NCBI GenBank assembly: GCA_034664125.1
Contig: JAXDIG010000007.1
Coordinates: 62,001 to 126,000, forward strand
DNA from: JACVRW01 sp034664125
Lineage (GTDB): Bacteria; Actinomycetota; Thermoleophilia; Solirubrobacterales; Thermoleophilaceae
Direction: 5' to 3'
DNA: 64,000 bases
The notes beneath the pieces are model-generated. The model was not told the DNA's origin and did not search any database. It was given only the letters and a program-made list of their open reading frames with translations. The position numbers and the translations under genes are program-made. Of this stretch, positions 1 to 8,224 are shown piece by piece (position 1 is the stretch's first letter; each line of letters begins with the position of its first letter).

Positions 1-289
1 AGGCGCGCTCGCCCTGGCGGACCATGCCCATGCGGCGCGCCTCCTGCTCCAGCGCGCCGGGATCCCTCAGCGCGTGCACGCGCCGCTTCAGCTGCTTGTT
101 CTCCTGCGTGAGGCTGTGCAGCTCCTTGCGCTGCTCCCCCGCGGTGCTCGACTGCTGCAGCCAGTGCTTGGCCGGCGAGATGTAGAGCAGCAGGATCACG
201 ATCAGCGTCCCCAGCAGAGCCAGCCGGCCGAGGCGGTCCCAGCGGATGCTGGTGCGGCGAGCGGGCATGGTGCGAGCGGCTGCTGACAT
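1..289 (-). CDS. DivIC/FtsB-like septum formation initiator (C-terminus cut by window edge)
   Basis: Ninety-six codons are visible from the ATG at 289; the gene runs off the left edge. The product has a short basic N-terminus, one membrane segment (about residues 22-38, LALLGTLIVILLLYI) and then a heptad-like coiled-coil stretch rich in Gln, Glu and Lys (KELHSLTQENKQLKRRV). That is the FtsB/DivIC layout: a bitopic protein that helps assemble the divisome. It lies 41 bp downstream of eno on the same strand, the usual place for divIC in Gram-positive bacteria. A small hairpin (292-307) just before the start holds a GAAGG ribosome-binding sequence in its loop. The family call is good; the exact paralogue name is not certain. 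Confidence 0.8.
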   Translation of the reverse strand, partial: MSAAARTMPARRTSIRWDRLGRLALLGTLIVILLLYISPAKHWLQQSSTAGEQRKELHSLTQENKQLKRRVHALRDPGALEQEARRMGMVRQGERA

Positions 290-330
290 CCCCCGCACCT
301 TCGCGGGACGGGCGGGCTCTCCTTCCGACC

Positions 331-1605
331 CTAAGCGCGGAACGCGGCGCGCCCCGGGTACTCGGCGTCCGCGCCAAGCGCCTCCTCGATGCGCAGCAGC
401 TGGTTGTACTTCGCCACCCTGTCCGAGCGAGACGGGGCGCCCGTCTTGATCTGACCGCAGCCGGTGGCCACCGCCAAGTCGGCGATCGTCGTGTCCTCGG
501 TTTCCCCGGAGCGGTGCGACATGACCGCGGTGTACCCGGCCTCCTGCGCGGTCCGCACGGCATCGAGCGTCTCGGTGAGCGTTCCGATCTGGTTGACCTT
601 GATCAGGATCGAGTTCGCCACGCCGGCCTCGATCCCGCGCCGCAGCCGCTCGGTGTTGGTCACGAACAGGTCGTCCCCCACGAGCTGCACGCGCTCGCCG
701 ATCTGCTCGGTCAGGGCGCGCCAGCCGGCCCAGTCCTCCTCGTCCATGCCGTCCTCGATCGAGAGCACCGGGTAGCGGGACGAGATGTCGGCCCAGTAGG
801 CCGCCATCTCCTCGGCGGTGAGCACCCGCCCCTCGTGCTCGAGGACGTACGAACCGCCCTCGTAGATCTCGCTGGTGGCGGGGTCGAGCGCGATCGCCAC
901 GTTGTCGCCGGGCGCATAGCCGGCCGCCTCGATGCCCCGGATCAGCACCTCGAGCGCGGCCTCGTTCGAGGCCAGGTCCGGCGCGAAGCCGCCCTCGTCG
1001 CCGACGGCGGTGGCCAGGCCGGCCTCGTGCAGCGTGCGCTTGAGCGCGTGGAACACCTCGGCCCCCGTGCGCAGCGCCTCCGAGAAGCTCGGTGCCCCCA
1101 CTGGCACGACCATGAACTCCTGGAAGTCCACCTTGTTGTCGGCATGAGCGCCGCCGTTGAGCACGTTCATCATCGGCACCGGCAGCACGTGCGCCGCCTC
1201 CCCGCCCAGGTAGCGCCAGAGCGGCAGCCCGGCTTCGGCGGCGGCGGCCTTTGCCGCGGCCAGCGACACGCCCAGGATCGCGTTCGCGCCCAGCCGGCCC
1301 TTGTTGGCCGTGCCGTCCAGCTCGATCATCGCCCGGTCGACGGCGGGCTGATCGGCGGCGTCGAGGCCGCGCACCGCGTCGGCGAGCTCGCCGTTCGCGT
1401 TCGCGACCGCCCGCGACACGCCCTTGCCGCTCCATGCCTCCCCGCCGTCGCGCAGCTCGACGGCCTCGAACTCGCCGGTCGACGCGCCGGAGGGCACAGC
1501 CGCCCGTCCGGACGCACCCGACTTCAGCACGACGTCGACCTCGACGGTGGGGTTGCCGCGGCTGTCGACGATCTGCCGCGCGTGCACCTTCTCGATCTCG
1601 CTCAA
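331..1605 (-). CDS. eno: Enolase
   Basis: A 424-residue enolase of normal length (2-phosphoglycerate to phosphoenolpyruvate, glycolysis, cytosol). Visible signatures are the N-terminal DSRGNPTVEVDV, the mobile loop SGASTGE at residues 39-45, the metal-site SIEDGMDEEDW region, LIKVNQIGTLTET, and SHRSGETEDTTIADLAVA near the C-terminus. The start is a TTG; it gives the expected MSEIEKVHARQI beginning, and the mazG stop overlaps it as TTGA, so translation is probably coupled to mazG. It sits late in the rplY-pth-mfd-lipoprotein-mazG-eno-divIC run, all on the minus strand. Confidence 0.97.
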   Translation of the reverse strand: MSEIEKVHARQIVDSRGNPTVEVDVVLKSGASGRAAVPSGASTGEFEAVELRDGGEAWSGKGVSRAVANANGELADAVRGLDAADQPAVDRAMIELDGTANKGRLGANAILGVSLAAAKAAAAEAGLPLWRYLGGEAAHVLPVPMMNVLNGGAHADNKVDFQEFMVVPVGAPSFSEALRTGAEVFHALKRTLHEAGLATAVGDEGGFAPDLASNEAALEVLIRGIEAAGYAPGDNVAIALDPATSEIYEGGSYVLEHEGRVLTAEEMAAYWADISSRYPVLSIEDGMDEEDWAGWRALTEQIGERVQLVGDDLFVTNTERLRRGIEAGVANSILIKVNQIGTLTETLDAVRTAQEAGYTAVMSHRSGETEDTTIADLAVATGCGQIKTGAPSRSDRVAKYNQLLRIEEALGADAEYPGRAAFRA

Positions 1606-2213
1606 GCTCCGTCCACCTCGTCTTTGAATCGGTCCGCTGCGTGCCGCAGGGCCAGCTCGGGGTCCACTCCCGCGTCGACCGCCTCGCGGACGGCGGCCAG
1701 CAGCCGGTCGCCCGGGTCCTGCGAGTCTGAATCCAAGCGGAACCCCGCGCTCTCTGCCCGCCTGAGGACCTTCTTCGCATAGAGCGTCGCGGGCAGGTTC
1801 TCCGGGATGTCGCCGAAGATCGCGCCGGCGCGCTCGTCCTCGCGCTTGATCTCGTCCCAGTTGCGCACCACGTCGCCGGCCGTCTCGGCCTCGCGATCGC
1901 CGAAGACATGCGGGTGGCGGCGGATCAGCTTCGCGCGTACGTGATCGGCCACCTCCGGGAGGCTGCCGGCACCGCGCTCCTCGAGCAGGAGCGCCAGGAA
2001 GTAGACCTGGAACAGCACGTCGCCCAGCTCGTCGACGAGCTTCGGGTCATCGCCGGAGTGGGCGGCGTCGGCCAGCTCGTAGGCCTCTTCGACGGTGTGA
2101 GGGACGATCGAGCGCTCGTCCTGCTCGCGGTCCCACGGGCAGTCGCGGCGCAGGCGCCGCGTGATCTCGTCGAGCCGCACGAGCGCGGCCGCGAGATCCC
2201 CCTCCGCTCCCAC
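1602..2213 (-). CDS. mazG: MazG family nucleotide pyrophosphohydrolase
   Basis: A 203-residue protein with a MazG fold. The EExxE motif (EEAYE, residues 42-46) and the ELGD motif (62-65) supply the Mg2+-binding acidic residues, and CPWDREQ precedes them, as in MazG. The family hydrolyses NTPs to NMP and PPi (house-cleaning and control of aberrant nucleotides). I chose the GTG at 2213 because it shares one base with the TAG stop of the upstream lipoprotein gene (TAGTG) and gives a compact domain. The frame stays open upstream, but that part is antisense to the Pro/Gln tail of the neighbour and looks non-coding. A single MazG domain is present, whereas E. coli MazG has two. Confidence 0.9.
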   Translation of the reverse strand: MGAEGDLAAALVRLDEITRRLRRDCPWDREQDERSIVPHTVEEAYELADAAHSGDDPKLVDELGDVLFQVYFLALLLEERGAGSLPEVADHVRAKLIRRHPHVFGDREAETAGDVVRNWDEIKREDERAGAIFGDIPENLPATLYAKKVLRRAESAGFRLDSDSQDPGDRLLAAVREAVDAGVDPELALRHAADRFKDEVDGA

Positions 2214-3394
2214 TAGTTCTGGGGCGTGGGCTGCTGCGGCGCGGGAGCCTGCGGCGAGGGAGCCTGCGGCGAGGGCTGGGCCGGGGCGGCACCCGTGTCC
2301 GTCTTCTCCTTCGGCGCGTTCTTGCACTCGGCCACGCGGAAGTCGTCGGAGCAGTTCGTCTTGTCCTTGTACTCCTCGCGGAAGTCCTTGATGAACGCGT
2401 CCAGCGCCTTCTGCTGACGCTCCGAGCGCAGCAGGTTCTTGATCGTGTCCCGGGACTGCTCGAGCGACTGCTGCGAGGCCGGCGTGATCTTCTGGACCTC
2501 GAACACGTACCAGCCGAACTGCGTCTTGACAGGGCCCTTCAGCTCGCCCTTGCTCGCGGCGAAGGCGGCGTCCTCAAACGCCTTGTCCTGCTGGCCCTTC
2601 GCCACGGCCGGCAGCTTGCCGCCCTGGGCCTTGGAGGCCTCGTCGATCGAGTACTGCTTGACGACGTCCTTCCAGCCCTGGCCACCGTCGAGCGCCTGGA
2701 AGGCCTGCTGAGCCTTCGCCTCGGTCTTGGTGAGGACGACGCGCAGGTCGCGCCGCTCCGGCTGAGCGAAGCGCTTCTGGTTCTTCTCGTAGTACTGCTG
2801 GACGTCCGCGTCCGAAACCTTCTTCGCGTCCTCGGTGACCTTCTGCGTGAGCTTCTGCTGCAGCTGCGAGAGCTTGACGCGGAAGAGGATGTCCGTCTCG
2901 GTCATGCCGGATGTCTTGAGGAACTGCTTGTAGGCCTTGTCGGTCGGGAAGGCCTGCTTCTTCTGGTCCTCGAACGACTTCCTGACGGCCTTGTCGCTGA
3001 CCTCGATGTTGCGCTTGTCGGCCTCTTGCTGGACCCACTCGGCCTGGATCAGGAACTGCATGACCTCGCGCTTGAGCGTGTCGTACTCGGTCTTGCACTG
3101 CTTCTTGAGGGCGGCGTCGGACTGCTTGGCCTGACCAGTCGGCGCGGGCGCCTTCTTCTTGGCTGCCACGCACTTCTTGAAATCGGGCGGATCGGGAACG
3201 GCCGCCGGACCGCCCTGAGCCTGGCTCTTGACCGCGGTGGACACCCACTTGTTGAACTCGTCCTGCGTGATCGTCTCGTCGCCCACCTTCGCCACGGCGT
3301 TGGGCGGGACGTCGTTTCCGCAGGCCGACAGGATGCCCGCGGAGAAGCCTGCGACGGCAAGGGCGAGCAGCGTTTTGTGGATGATCCGTGCCAA
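2213..3394 (-). CDS. PrsA/SurA-like peptidylprolyl isomerase lipoprotein
   Basis: A 393-residue exported foldase. The N-terminus (KTLLALAVAGFSAGILSACG) is a lipoprotein signal with lipobox LSAC and lipidated Cys25. A SurA_N-like helical region follows, then a parvulin-type PPIC rotamase domain (about 210-310, QPERRDLRVVLTK through FGWYVFEVQKI). The C-terminus is a Pro/Gln/Ala-rich low-complexity tail. It should act outside the membrane in folding secreted proteins. The start is TTG, with only a weak ribosome-binding site; it sits 24 bp after mfd, and its stop overlaps the mazG start. Family certain; substrates unknown. Confidence 0.9.
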   Translation of the reverse strand: MARIIHKTLLALAVAGFSAGILSACGNDVPPNAVAKVGDETITQDEFNKWVSTAVKSQAQGGPAAVPDPPDFKKCVAAKKKAPAPTGQAKQSDAALKKQCKTEYDTLKREVMQFLIQAEWVQQEADKRNIEVSDKAVRKSFEDQKKQAFPTDKAYKQFLKTSGMTETDILFRVKLSQLQQKLTQKVTEDAKKVSDADVQQYYEKNQKRFAQPERRDLRVVLTKTEAKAQQAFQALDGGQGWKDVVKQYSIDEASKAQGGKLPAVAKGQQDKAFEDAAFAASKGELKGPVKTQFGWYVFEVQKITPASQQSLEQSRDTIKNLLRSERQQKALDAFIKDFREEYKDKTNCSDDFRVAECKNAPKEKTDTGAAPAQPSPQAPSPQAPAPQQPTPQN

Positions 3395-3418
3395 AGCGGT
3401 GGCGAAGGGTAGCGAACG

Positions 3419-6400
3419 CTATTCGGGCTTTGGAGCCGTCGCCATCTCGAGGATCGCCTCCGCCGCGGTGACCACCGCGCGGAAGCGCTCGGCGGGCTCC
3501 TCGGGCAGTCGCACGCGCACCGTGCTGCGGCCCGATTCGAAGATCGCCTCGGGCACACGCTGGCGCAAAGCCTTGGCTCCGCGCGAGTCGAGCTCGATCG
3601 GCGTGACCGACATCACCCCGCCGCGGAAGTCCACGGACCGCGCCCCCGCCCGACCGAGCTTGATGCGGGCGTCCTGCAGCCGGATCAGGTTGTCCAGGGC
3701 CGCCGGCACCGGACCGAAGCGGTCCTCCAGCTCCTCGCGCAGCACGATCAGCTGGGCCACTTCGCGGGCCCCCGCCACGCGCCGGTGGATCTCGATCTTG
3801 GCGGCCTCGTAGGGCACGTAGTCGCCGGGCACGTAGGCGTCCACCGGGAGGTCCATGCGCACCGGCTCTGCCGTCTCGTCCGCGGCCTCGCCCGCGAGCA
3901 GGCGCACCGCCTCGTCGAGCATGCCGACGTAGAGCTCAAACCCGACGGCGGCCACGTGGCCGGACTGCTCCTCGCCGAGCAGGTTGCCGGCGCCGCGGAT
4001 CTCCAGGTCGCGCATGGCGATCTTGAAGCCCGAGCCCAGCTCGGTGTAGTCGGACAGCGTGGCCAGCCGCTTGCTGGCCTCCTCGCTCAGAGCCGCGTGG
4101 CTGGGGTAGAGCAGGTAGGCGTAGGCGCGCTCGCGCGAGCGGCCCACCCGGCCGCGGATCTGGTAGAGCTGCGCCAGGCCGAACAGGTCGGCGCGCTCGA
4201 CGATCAGCGTGTTGGCGGTGGGGATGTCCAGGCCCGACTCGACGATCGAGGTGCATACGAGCACGTCCGCCGCGCCGCGCAGGAACTCGAGCATGTGGTC
4301 CTCCAGCTGGCCCTCGGCCATCTGGCCGTGCGCGACCGACACGCGCGCATCCGGCACGATCGCGCGGATGCGCTCGGCGGTTTCGTCGATCGTGTCCACG
4401 CGGTTGTGCAGGAAGAACGTCTGGCCGCCGCGCGCGAGCTCGCGCTTGATCGCCGAGGCCACCAGTTCCTCGTCGTACTCGCCCACGTAGGTCTTGACCG
4501 GGCGGCGGCCCTCCGGAGGCGTCTCGATCACGGAGATGTCGCGCAGGCCGGCGAGCGACATCTGCAGCGTGCGCGGGATCGGGGTGGCCGACAGCGAGAG
4601 CACGTCGACCTTCAGCTTGAGCTGGCGCATCAGCTCCTTCTGCTTGACGCCGAAGCGCTGCTCCTCGTCCACGATCAGCAGCCCCAGCTCCTTCGGGCGG
4701 ATGTCGCGCGAGAGCAGCCGGTGCGTGCCGATCAGAATGTCCACCTCGCCGCGCGCGAAGGCGGCAGCGGCATCGCGCGCCTCCTTCGGCGAGCGGAAGC
4801 GCGACACCATGTCGATCTGGAAGGGGTAGTCGCGCAGGCGCTCGGTGAAGGTGCCGTAGTGCTGCTGTGCCAGCACGGTCGTGGGCACCAGGAACATCAC
4901 CTGCTTGCCGTCCTCGACGGCCTTGAACGCCGCTCGCAGGGCGACCTCCGTCTTGCCGTAGCCCACGTCCCCGCAGATCAGGCGATCCATCGGACGCGCC
5001 TCCTCCATGTCCGCGCGAACCGCCTCGATCGCCTCCAGCTGGTCCGGCGTCTCGCGGTACGGGAACGCGGCCTCGAACTCCATCTGCCACTCGGAGTCGT
5101 GCGGGAACGCGTGGCCGGCGCGCCGCTTGCGCTCCGCGTAGAGCGTGATCAGCTCCCCGGCGAGCGCCTCGGCCGCGCGCCGGGCGCGCAGCTTCTGCTG
5201 CTCCCACTGCTTGCCGCCGAGCTTCGACAGCTGCGGGTCGCCGGCGTCTGCGCCCACGTAGCGGCTGATCTTGTGCAGCTGGTCGCTGGGCACGAACACG
5301 CGGTCGCCGTCGCGGAACTCGAGCTCCAGGTAGTCGCGTGTGGTGCCGCCCACGGTCTTCGTCTCGAACCCGGTGAAGCGCGCGACGCCGTGGTCCTCGT
5401 GCACGACAGGCGCGCCCGCGCGCAGGTCGGTGAAGGAGGCCATCGCGCCGGTTCGCGGGCCCTCGGGCCGGGCGCTGCGGCGGCGGCGCAGCAGCCTGTG
5501 CTCGGGCACGACGGCGAGCTTCAGCTGCGGCGCGAGGAAGCCCTCGCGCAGGCCGGCGTGCGCGAACAGCACCTTCGGCTCCGACGGGGCGGGCTTGCCG
5601 TCGAGGAAGGCCGCCTGGACGCGGGCGAGGTTCAGCTGCGCGCGCTCGGCCTCGCCGCGCCGCGCCCAGGTGACGATCGTGCGGTAGCCGGACCGCACCA
5701 GCTTCTCCAGCTCCGGCTCGGCCTCCCGCAGGGAGCGCGCCGCGGTGTCGGCGCTCTGGGCGCGGAACTCGTGCGGCTGGTCCCCGGAGATGCTCGACAG
5801 GCGCAGGGCCGCGCGGCGGTCGAGCGTCTCGGTGAGGCGATCGGGGTGCACGTAGAGGTGGTGGGCGTCCTGGTCGTGGAAGCTGGCCGTGACGTCCTCC
5901 CACAGGTCCCGCAGGGCAGGCGGCAGCTCCTCCTCGGCCGCGACCACGACGAGCGCGTCGTCGGGCACGAGGTCGAGCAGCTCGAGGAAGCGGTCCACCG
6001 GCAGCACGTCGGCGATGTCGGGGCGCTCGGCGGCCTCGGTGCTGGCCGCGATCTCGGCCAGCTCGCGGTGCTCGGGACCGAGCTCCGCGGCCGGTTCGAT
6101 CTCCACCCGCTCCGCCTCCTCGAGCGAGCGCTGGGTGAACGTCGAGAACCAGGTGAGGCGCTCCACCTCGACGTCGAACAGCTCGCAGCGCACCGCCCGC
6201 TCCTCGGTGGCGGGGTAGACGTCGAGGATGTCGCCGCGAACGGCGAACTGGCCGCGGTCCTCGACCTGGTCGACGCGCTCGTAGCCGCACGCCACCAGCT
6301 GGTCCGCCGTCTCGTCCAGGTCGAGCAGCCCGCCCTTCTCGATCGCGAAGCCGTGCGGACGCAGGTCGGGGTCCGGCACCTTCTCGGCGAGCGCGGCGGC

Positions 6401-6760
6401 CGCGGCAACCACTACGGCGGGCTGCTCGCCCAACAGCGAGTCGAGCGCGGCGATGCGCAGCCCGACCAGGTGAGGCGGCGGCGCCAGGTGGGACTCGTAC
6501 CGCAGGCCGCGTGCCGGATAGAAGCGCACCGGCCGCGGAGCGAGGAAGGCCCTCAGGTCAGCGGCGAGATCGCGAGCCGCGCGGTCGTCGCCCGCGACCA
6601 CCAGGGCGGGCCGGTCGGGCTCGGAGTCGAGCAGCGAGGCCAGCAGATAGGGGCGCAGGCTCGCCGACACGAAGGCCCGCTGGGGCTCGGTGCGCGCAGC
6701 GTCGGCCAGCGCGGTGACCTTCGCGTCCTCGTGGGCGTATTTCAGAAGTGGTCTGAGCAT
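3419..6760 (-). CDS. mfd: Transcription-repair coupling factor Mfd
   Basis: A 1113-residue Mfd, the ATP-dependent translocase that removes stalled RNA polymerase and recruits UvrA. In order: UvrB-like N-terminal module (about 1-350); RNA-polymerase-interacting domain (GAPVVHEDHGVARFTGFE onward); helicase core with Walker A GDVGYGKTE near residue 600 and DEEQRFG near 700; motif VI QIRGRVGRS; and the C-terminal TRCF domain (about 950-1100). The length matches the family. The start is ATG, 44 bp after pth. A long open frame on the opposite strand over nearly the whole gene is a high-GC shadow, not a gene. Confidence 0.97.
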   Translation of the reverse strand: MLRPLLKYAHEDAKVTALADAARTEPQRAFVSASLRPYLLASLLDSEPDRPALVVAGDDRAARDLAADLRAFLAPRPVRFYPARGLRYESHLAPPPHLVGLRIAALDSLLGEQPAVVVAAAAALAEKVPDPDLRPHGFAIEKGGLLDLDETADQLVACGYERVDQVEDRGQFAVRGDILDVYPATEERAVRCELFDVEVERLTWFSTFTQRSLEEAERVEIEPAAELGPEHRELAEIAASTEAAERPDIADVLPVDRFLELLDLVPDDALVVVAAEEELPPALRDLWEDVTASFHDQDAHHLYVHPDRLTETLDRRAALRLSSISGDQPHEFRAQSADTAARSLREAEPELEKLVRSGYRTIVTWARRGEAERAQLNLARVQAAFLDGKPAPSEPKVLFAHAGLREGFLAPQLKLAVVPEHRLLRRRRSARPEGPRTGAMASFTDLRAGAPVVHEDHGVARFTGFETKTVGGTTRDYLELEFRDGDRVFVPSDQLHKISRYVGADAGDPQLSKLGGKQWEQQKLRARRAAEALAGELITLYAERKRRAGHAFPHDSEWQMEFEAAFPYRETPDQLEAIEAVRADMEEARPMDRLICGDVGYGKTEVALRAAFKAVEDGKQVMFLVPTTVLAQQHYGTFTERLRDYPFQIDMVSRFRSPKEARDAAAAFARGEVDILIGTHRLLSRDIRPKELGLLIVDEEQRFGVKQKELMRQLKLKVDVLSLSATPIPRTLQMSLAGLRDISVIETPPEGRRPVKTYVGEYDEELVASAIKRELARGGQTFFLHNRVDTIDETAERIRAIVPDARVSVAHGQMAEGQLEDHMLEFLRGAADVLVCTSIVESGLDIPTANTLIVERADLFGLAQLYQIRGRVGRSRERAYAYLLYPSHAALSEEASKRLATLSDYTELGSGFKIAMRDLEIRGAGNLLGEEQSGHVAAVGFELYVGMLDEAVRLLAGEAADETAEPVRMDLPVDAYVPGDYVPYEAAKIEIHRRVAGAREVAQLIVLREELEDRFGPVPAALDNLIRLQDARIKLGRAGARSVDFRGGVMSVTPIELDSRGAKALRQRVPEAIFESGRSTVRVRLPEEPAERFRAVVTAAEAILEMATAPKPE

Positions 6761-6804
6761 GCGCAGCAGCCGCCCGGGGCTGCCGCGCGGCCTGGACGTT
6801 CAGG

Positions 6805-7347
6805 TTACTCAGGCACGACCAGGCGCTCCAGCTCGTCCGCGGCGCGCTCCACCAGCTCGCGTACCTCCTCCTGAGGCTCGCTGAAGCGCCCGAGCACGTG
6901 GGCGGAGACGATCTCCGGGTCGGTGCTGTCGGGACGGCCGACGCCCACCCGGATGCGCCGGAAGTCGGGGCTGCCGAGCCCGGCTTTGACGGCCTTGAGC
7001 CCGTTGTGGCCCGCAAGGCCACCGCCGAGGCGGGCCTCGACGCGTCCGAAGGGCAGGTCGATCTCGTCGTGGACCACCACCACGTGGTCCAGGTCCACGC
7101 CGAGCTCGCCGCGCGCCGGGCTGACGGACTTGCCGGAGTCGTTCATGTACGTCTGGGGCAGCAGCACCCCCACGCGCGGGCCGCCGGGGCCGGTGCGGCC
7201 GTCCGTGTAGAGCCCCGCGTAGCGCTTCTTGGCCTTGGGGAGGCCCCAACGCTCGGCGGCGTGGGCGGCCACCTCGAACCCGACGTTGTGGCGGGTGCGG
7301 GCGTAGCGGTCGCCGGGATTGCCGAGCCCGACCACCAGCCAGTCCAC
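6805..7347 (-). CDS. pth: Peptidyl-tRNA hydrolase
   Basis: A 180-residue Pth that releases stalled peptides from peptidyl-tRNA. The N-terminal WLVVGLGNPGDRYARTRHN holds the catalytic His20 and Asn21. VLLPQTYMNDSGKSV, VVVHDEIDLPFG and GGGLAGHNGLKAVK are the other diagnostic blocks, with the catalytic Asp in VVHDEIDLP. The start is GTG. It lies between rplY (80 bp upstream) and mfd (44 bp downstream), the conserved actinobacterial order, so all three probably share one transcript. Confidence 0.96.
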   Translation of the reverse strand: MDWLVVGLGNPGDRYARTRHNVGFEVAAHAAERWGLPKAKKRYAGLYTDGRTGPGGPRVGVLLPQTYMNDSGKSVSPARGELGVDLDHVVVVHDEIDLPFGRVEARLGGGLAGHNGLKAVKAGLGSPDFRRIRVGVGRPDSTDPEIVSAHVLGRFSEPQEEVRELVERAADELERLVVPE

Positions 7348-7427
7348 CCTGCCGGAAGCACTCGGCTCGGCCGAGTGTGCACGGTTCCGCTTCCGGCCGC
7401 TCCCGTCGCGTCCGCGACGGAAGAGGC

Positions 7428-8129
7428 TCAGGACTCCTCGCCTTCGGCTTCCTCCGCCGGGGACTCGGCCGCCTCGCCCTCGTCTGCGGCGGCCTCGACC
7501 GGCTCGCCGTCCTCGCCGACCAGCGCGGGCTCCTCCTCGATCTCCTCGGGCTCCTCGACCTCGGTGGGCACGACCACCGTGGCGATGATCGTCTCCTCCG
7601 GGTCGTCGAGGAACTCCACGCCCTCGGGCGCCGTGATCTCGGAGAGGTGCATGGTGGCGGCGATCTCCATGCCGCTCACGTCCACGTGGATGGCCTCGGG
7701 GATCGCCGTGGGCAGCGCCTCGATGTGCAGTTGGTGGGTGACGTGCTCGAGCACACCGCCCTCCTTGACGCCGGGCGCCTCGTCGATGCCCTCGAGGTGG
7801 ACCCCGACCTGCGTCTGGATCTTCTCGTCGAGGCGCACTTCGAGCAGGTCGATGTGGATCAGCTCGTCCCGAACCGGGTCGAGCTGGCGATCCTTGACGA
7901 TCACCGGGAGCGTCTTGCCGTCGACCTTGAGGTCGATAAGCGCCGACCCGTCGACCAGCACGTGGCGCAGCACCCGGGCGTCGACCTTGAACGACGAGGC
8001 GTCCTCCTGGCCGGTGCCGCCGTAGACGACGCCGGGCACGAGGCCCTGCCGGCGCAGGCGCCTGGTGGCGCGCGTCCCGCGCTCGGGGCGTTCCTCGACT
8101 TCGAGTGTGGGGCGCTTTCCGTCTGCCAT
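7428..8129 (-). CDS. rplY: 50S ribosomal protein L25 (Ctc/TL5 type)
   Basis: A 233-residue long-form L25 (general stress protein Ctc family) that binds 5S rRNA. The N-terminal 5S-binding domain has TRATRRLRRQGLVPGVVYG and a central strand block (LIHIDLLEVRLDEKIQTQVG). The TL5-type C-terminal beta domain ends in a very acidic tail rich in Glu, Ala and Pro. The ATG at 8129 is preferred over an upstream in-frame start because it yields the conserved N-terminus and has TACACT 9 nt before it. It is the first gene of the run toward eno. A divergent ABC1 gene starts 95 bp away. Confidence 0.93.
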   Translation of the reverse strand: MADGKRPTLEVEERPERGTRATRRLRRQGLVPGVVYGGTGQEDASSFKVDARVLRHVLVDGSALIDLKVDGKTLPVIVKDRQLDPVRDELIHIDLLEVRLDEKIQTQVGVHLEGIDEAPGVKEGGVLEHVTHQLHIEALPTAIPEAIHVDVSGMEIAATMHLSEITAPEGVEFLDDPEETIIATVVVPTEVEEPEEIEEEPALVGEDGEPVEAAADEGEAAESPAEEAEGEES

Positions 8130-8138
8130 CGGCCGACG

Positions 8139-8144
8139 AGTGTA
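8139..8144 (-). promoter_or_regulatory. Predicted -10 element of rplY
   Basis: TACACT on the minus strand ends 9 nt before the rplY ATG; there is no Shine-Dalgarno sequence. The spacing fits a leaderless transcript. No good -35 is visible. Confidence 0.5.
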
Positions 8145-8150
8145 GCCACC

Positions 8151-8177
8151 TGGGGGCTCACGCCCCCAGTCCCCCCG
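8151..8177. repeat. 27-bp GC-rich hairpin repeat, copy 1
   Basis: The stem TGGGGGC / GCCCCCA closes a TCAC loop and is followed by GTCCCCCCG. A near-identical copy sits at 44248-44274 (24 of 27 bases the same). Two of the three differences form a compensated stem pair (T-A here, C-G there). It lies between the divergent rplY and ABC1 genes. Confidence 0.6.
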
Positions 8178-8209
8178 CTCCACCTGGCCGGTCGGCGCTG
8201 GGTTCGGCC

Positions 8210-8215
8210 TATCCT
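8210..8215 (+). promoter_or_regulatory. Predicted -10 element of the ABC1 kinase gene
   Basis: TATCCT ends 9 nt before the chosen GTG start, which has no Shine-Dalgarno sequence. This supports the start choice and a leaderless mRNA. Confidence 0.5.
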
Positions 8216-8224
8216 CGAAGCCGA

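Noticed and set aside
3785..6874. A 1029-codon open frame on the plus strand opposite mfd
   Set aside because: mfd on the minus strand is certain and full length; the opposite frame is rich in Ala, Arg, Gly and His as expected for a GC shadow.
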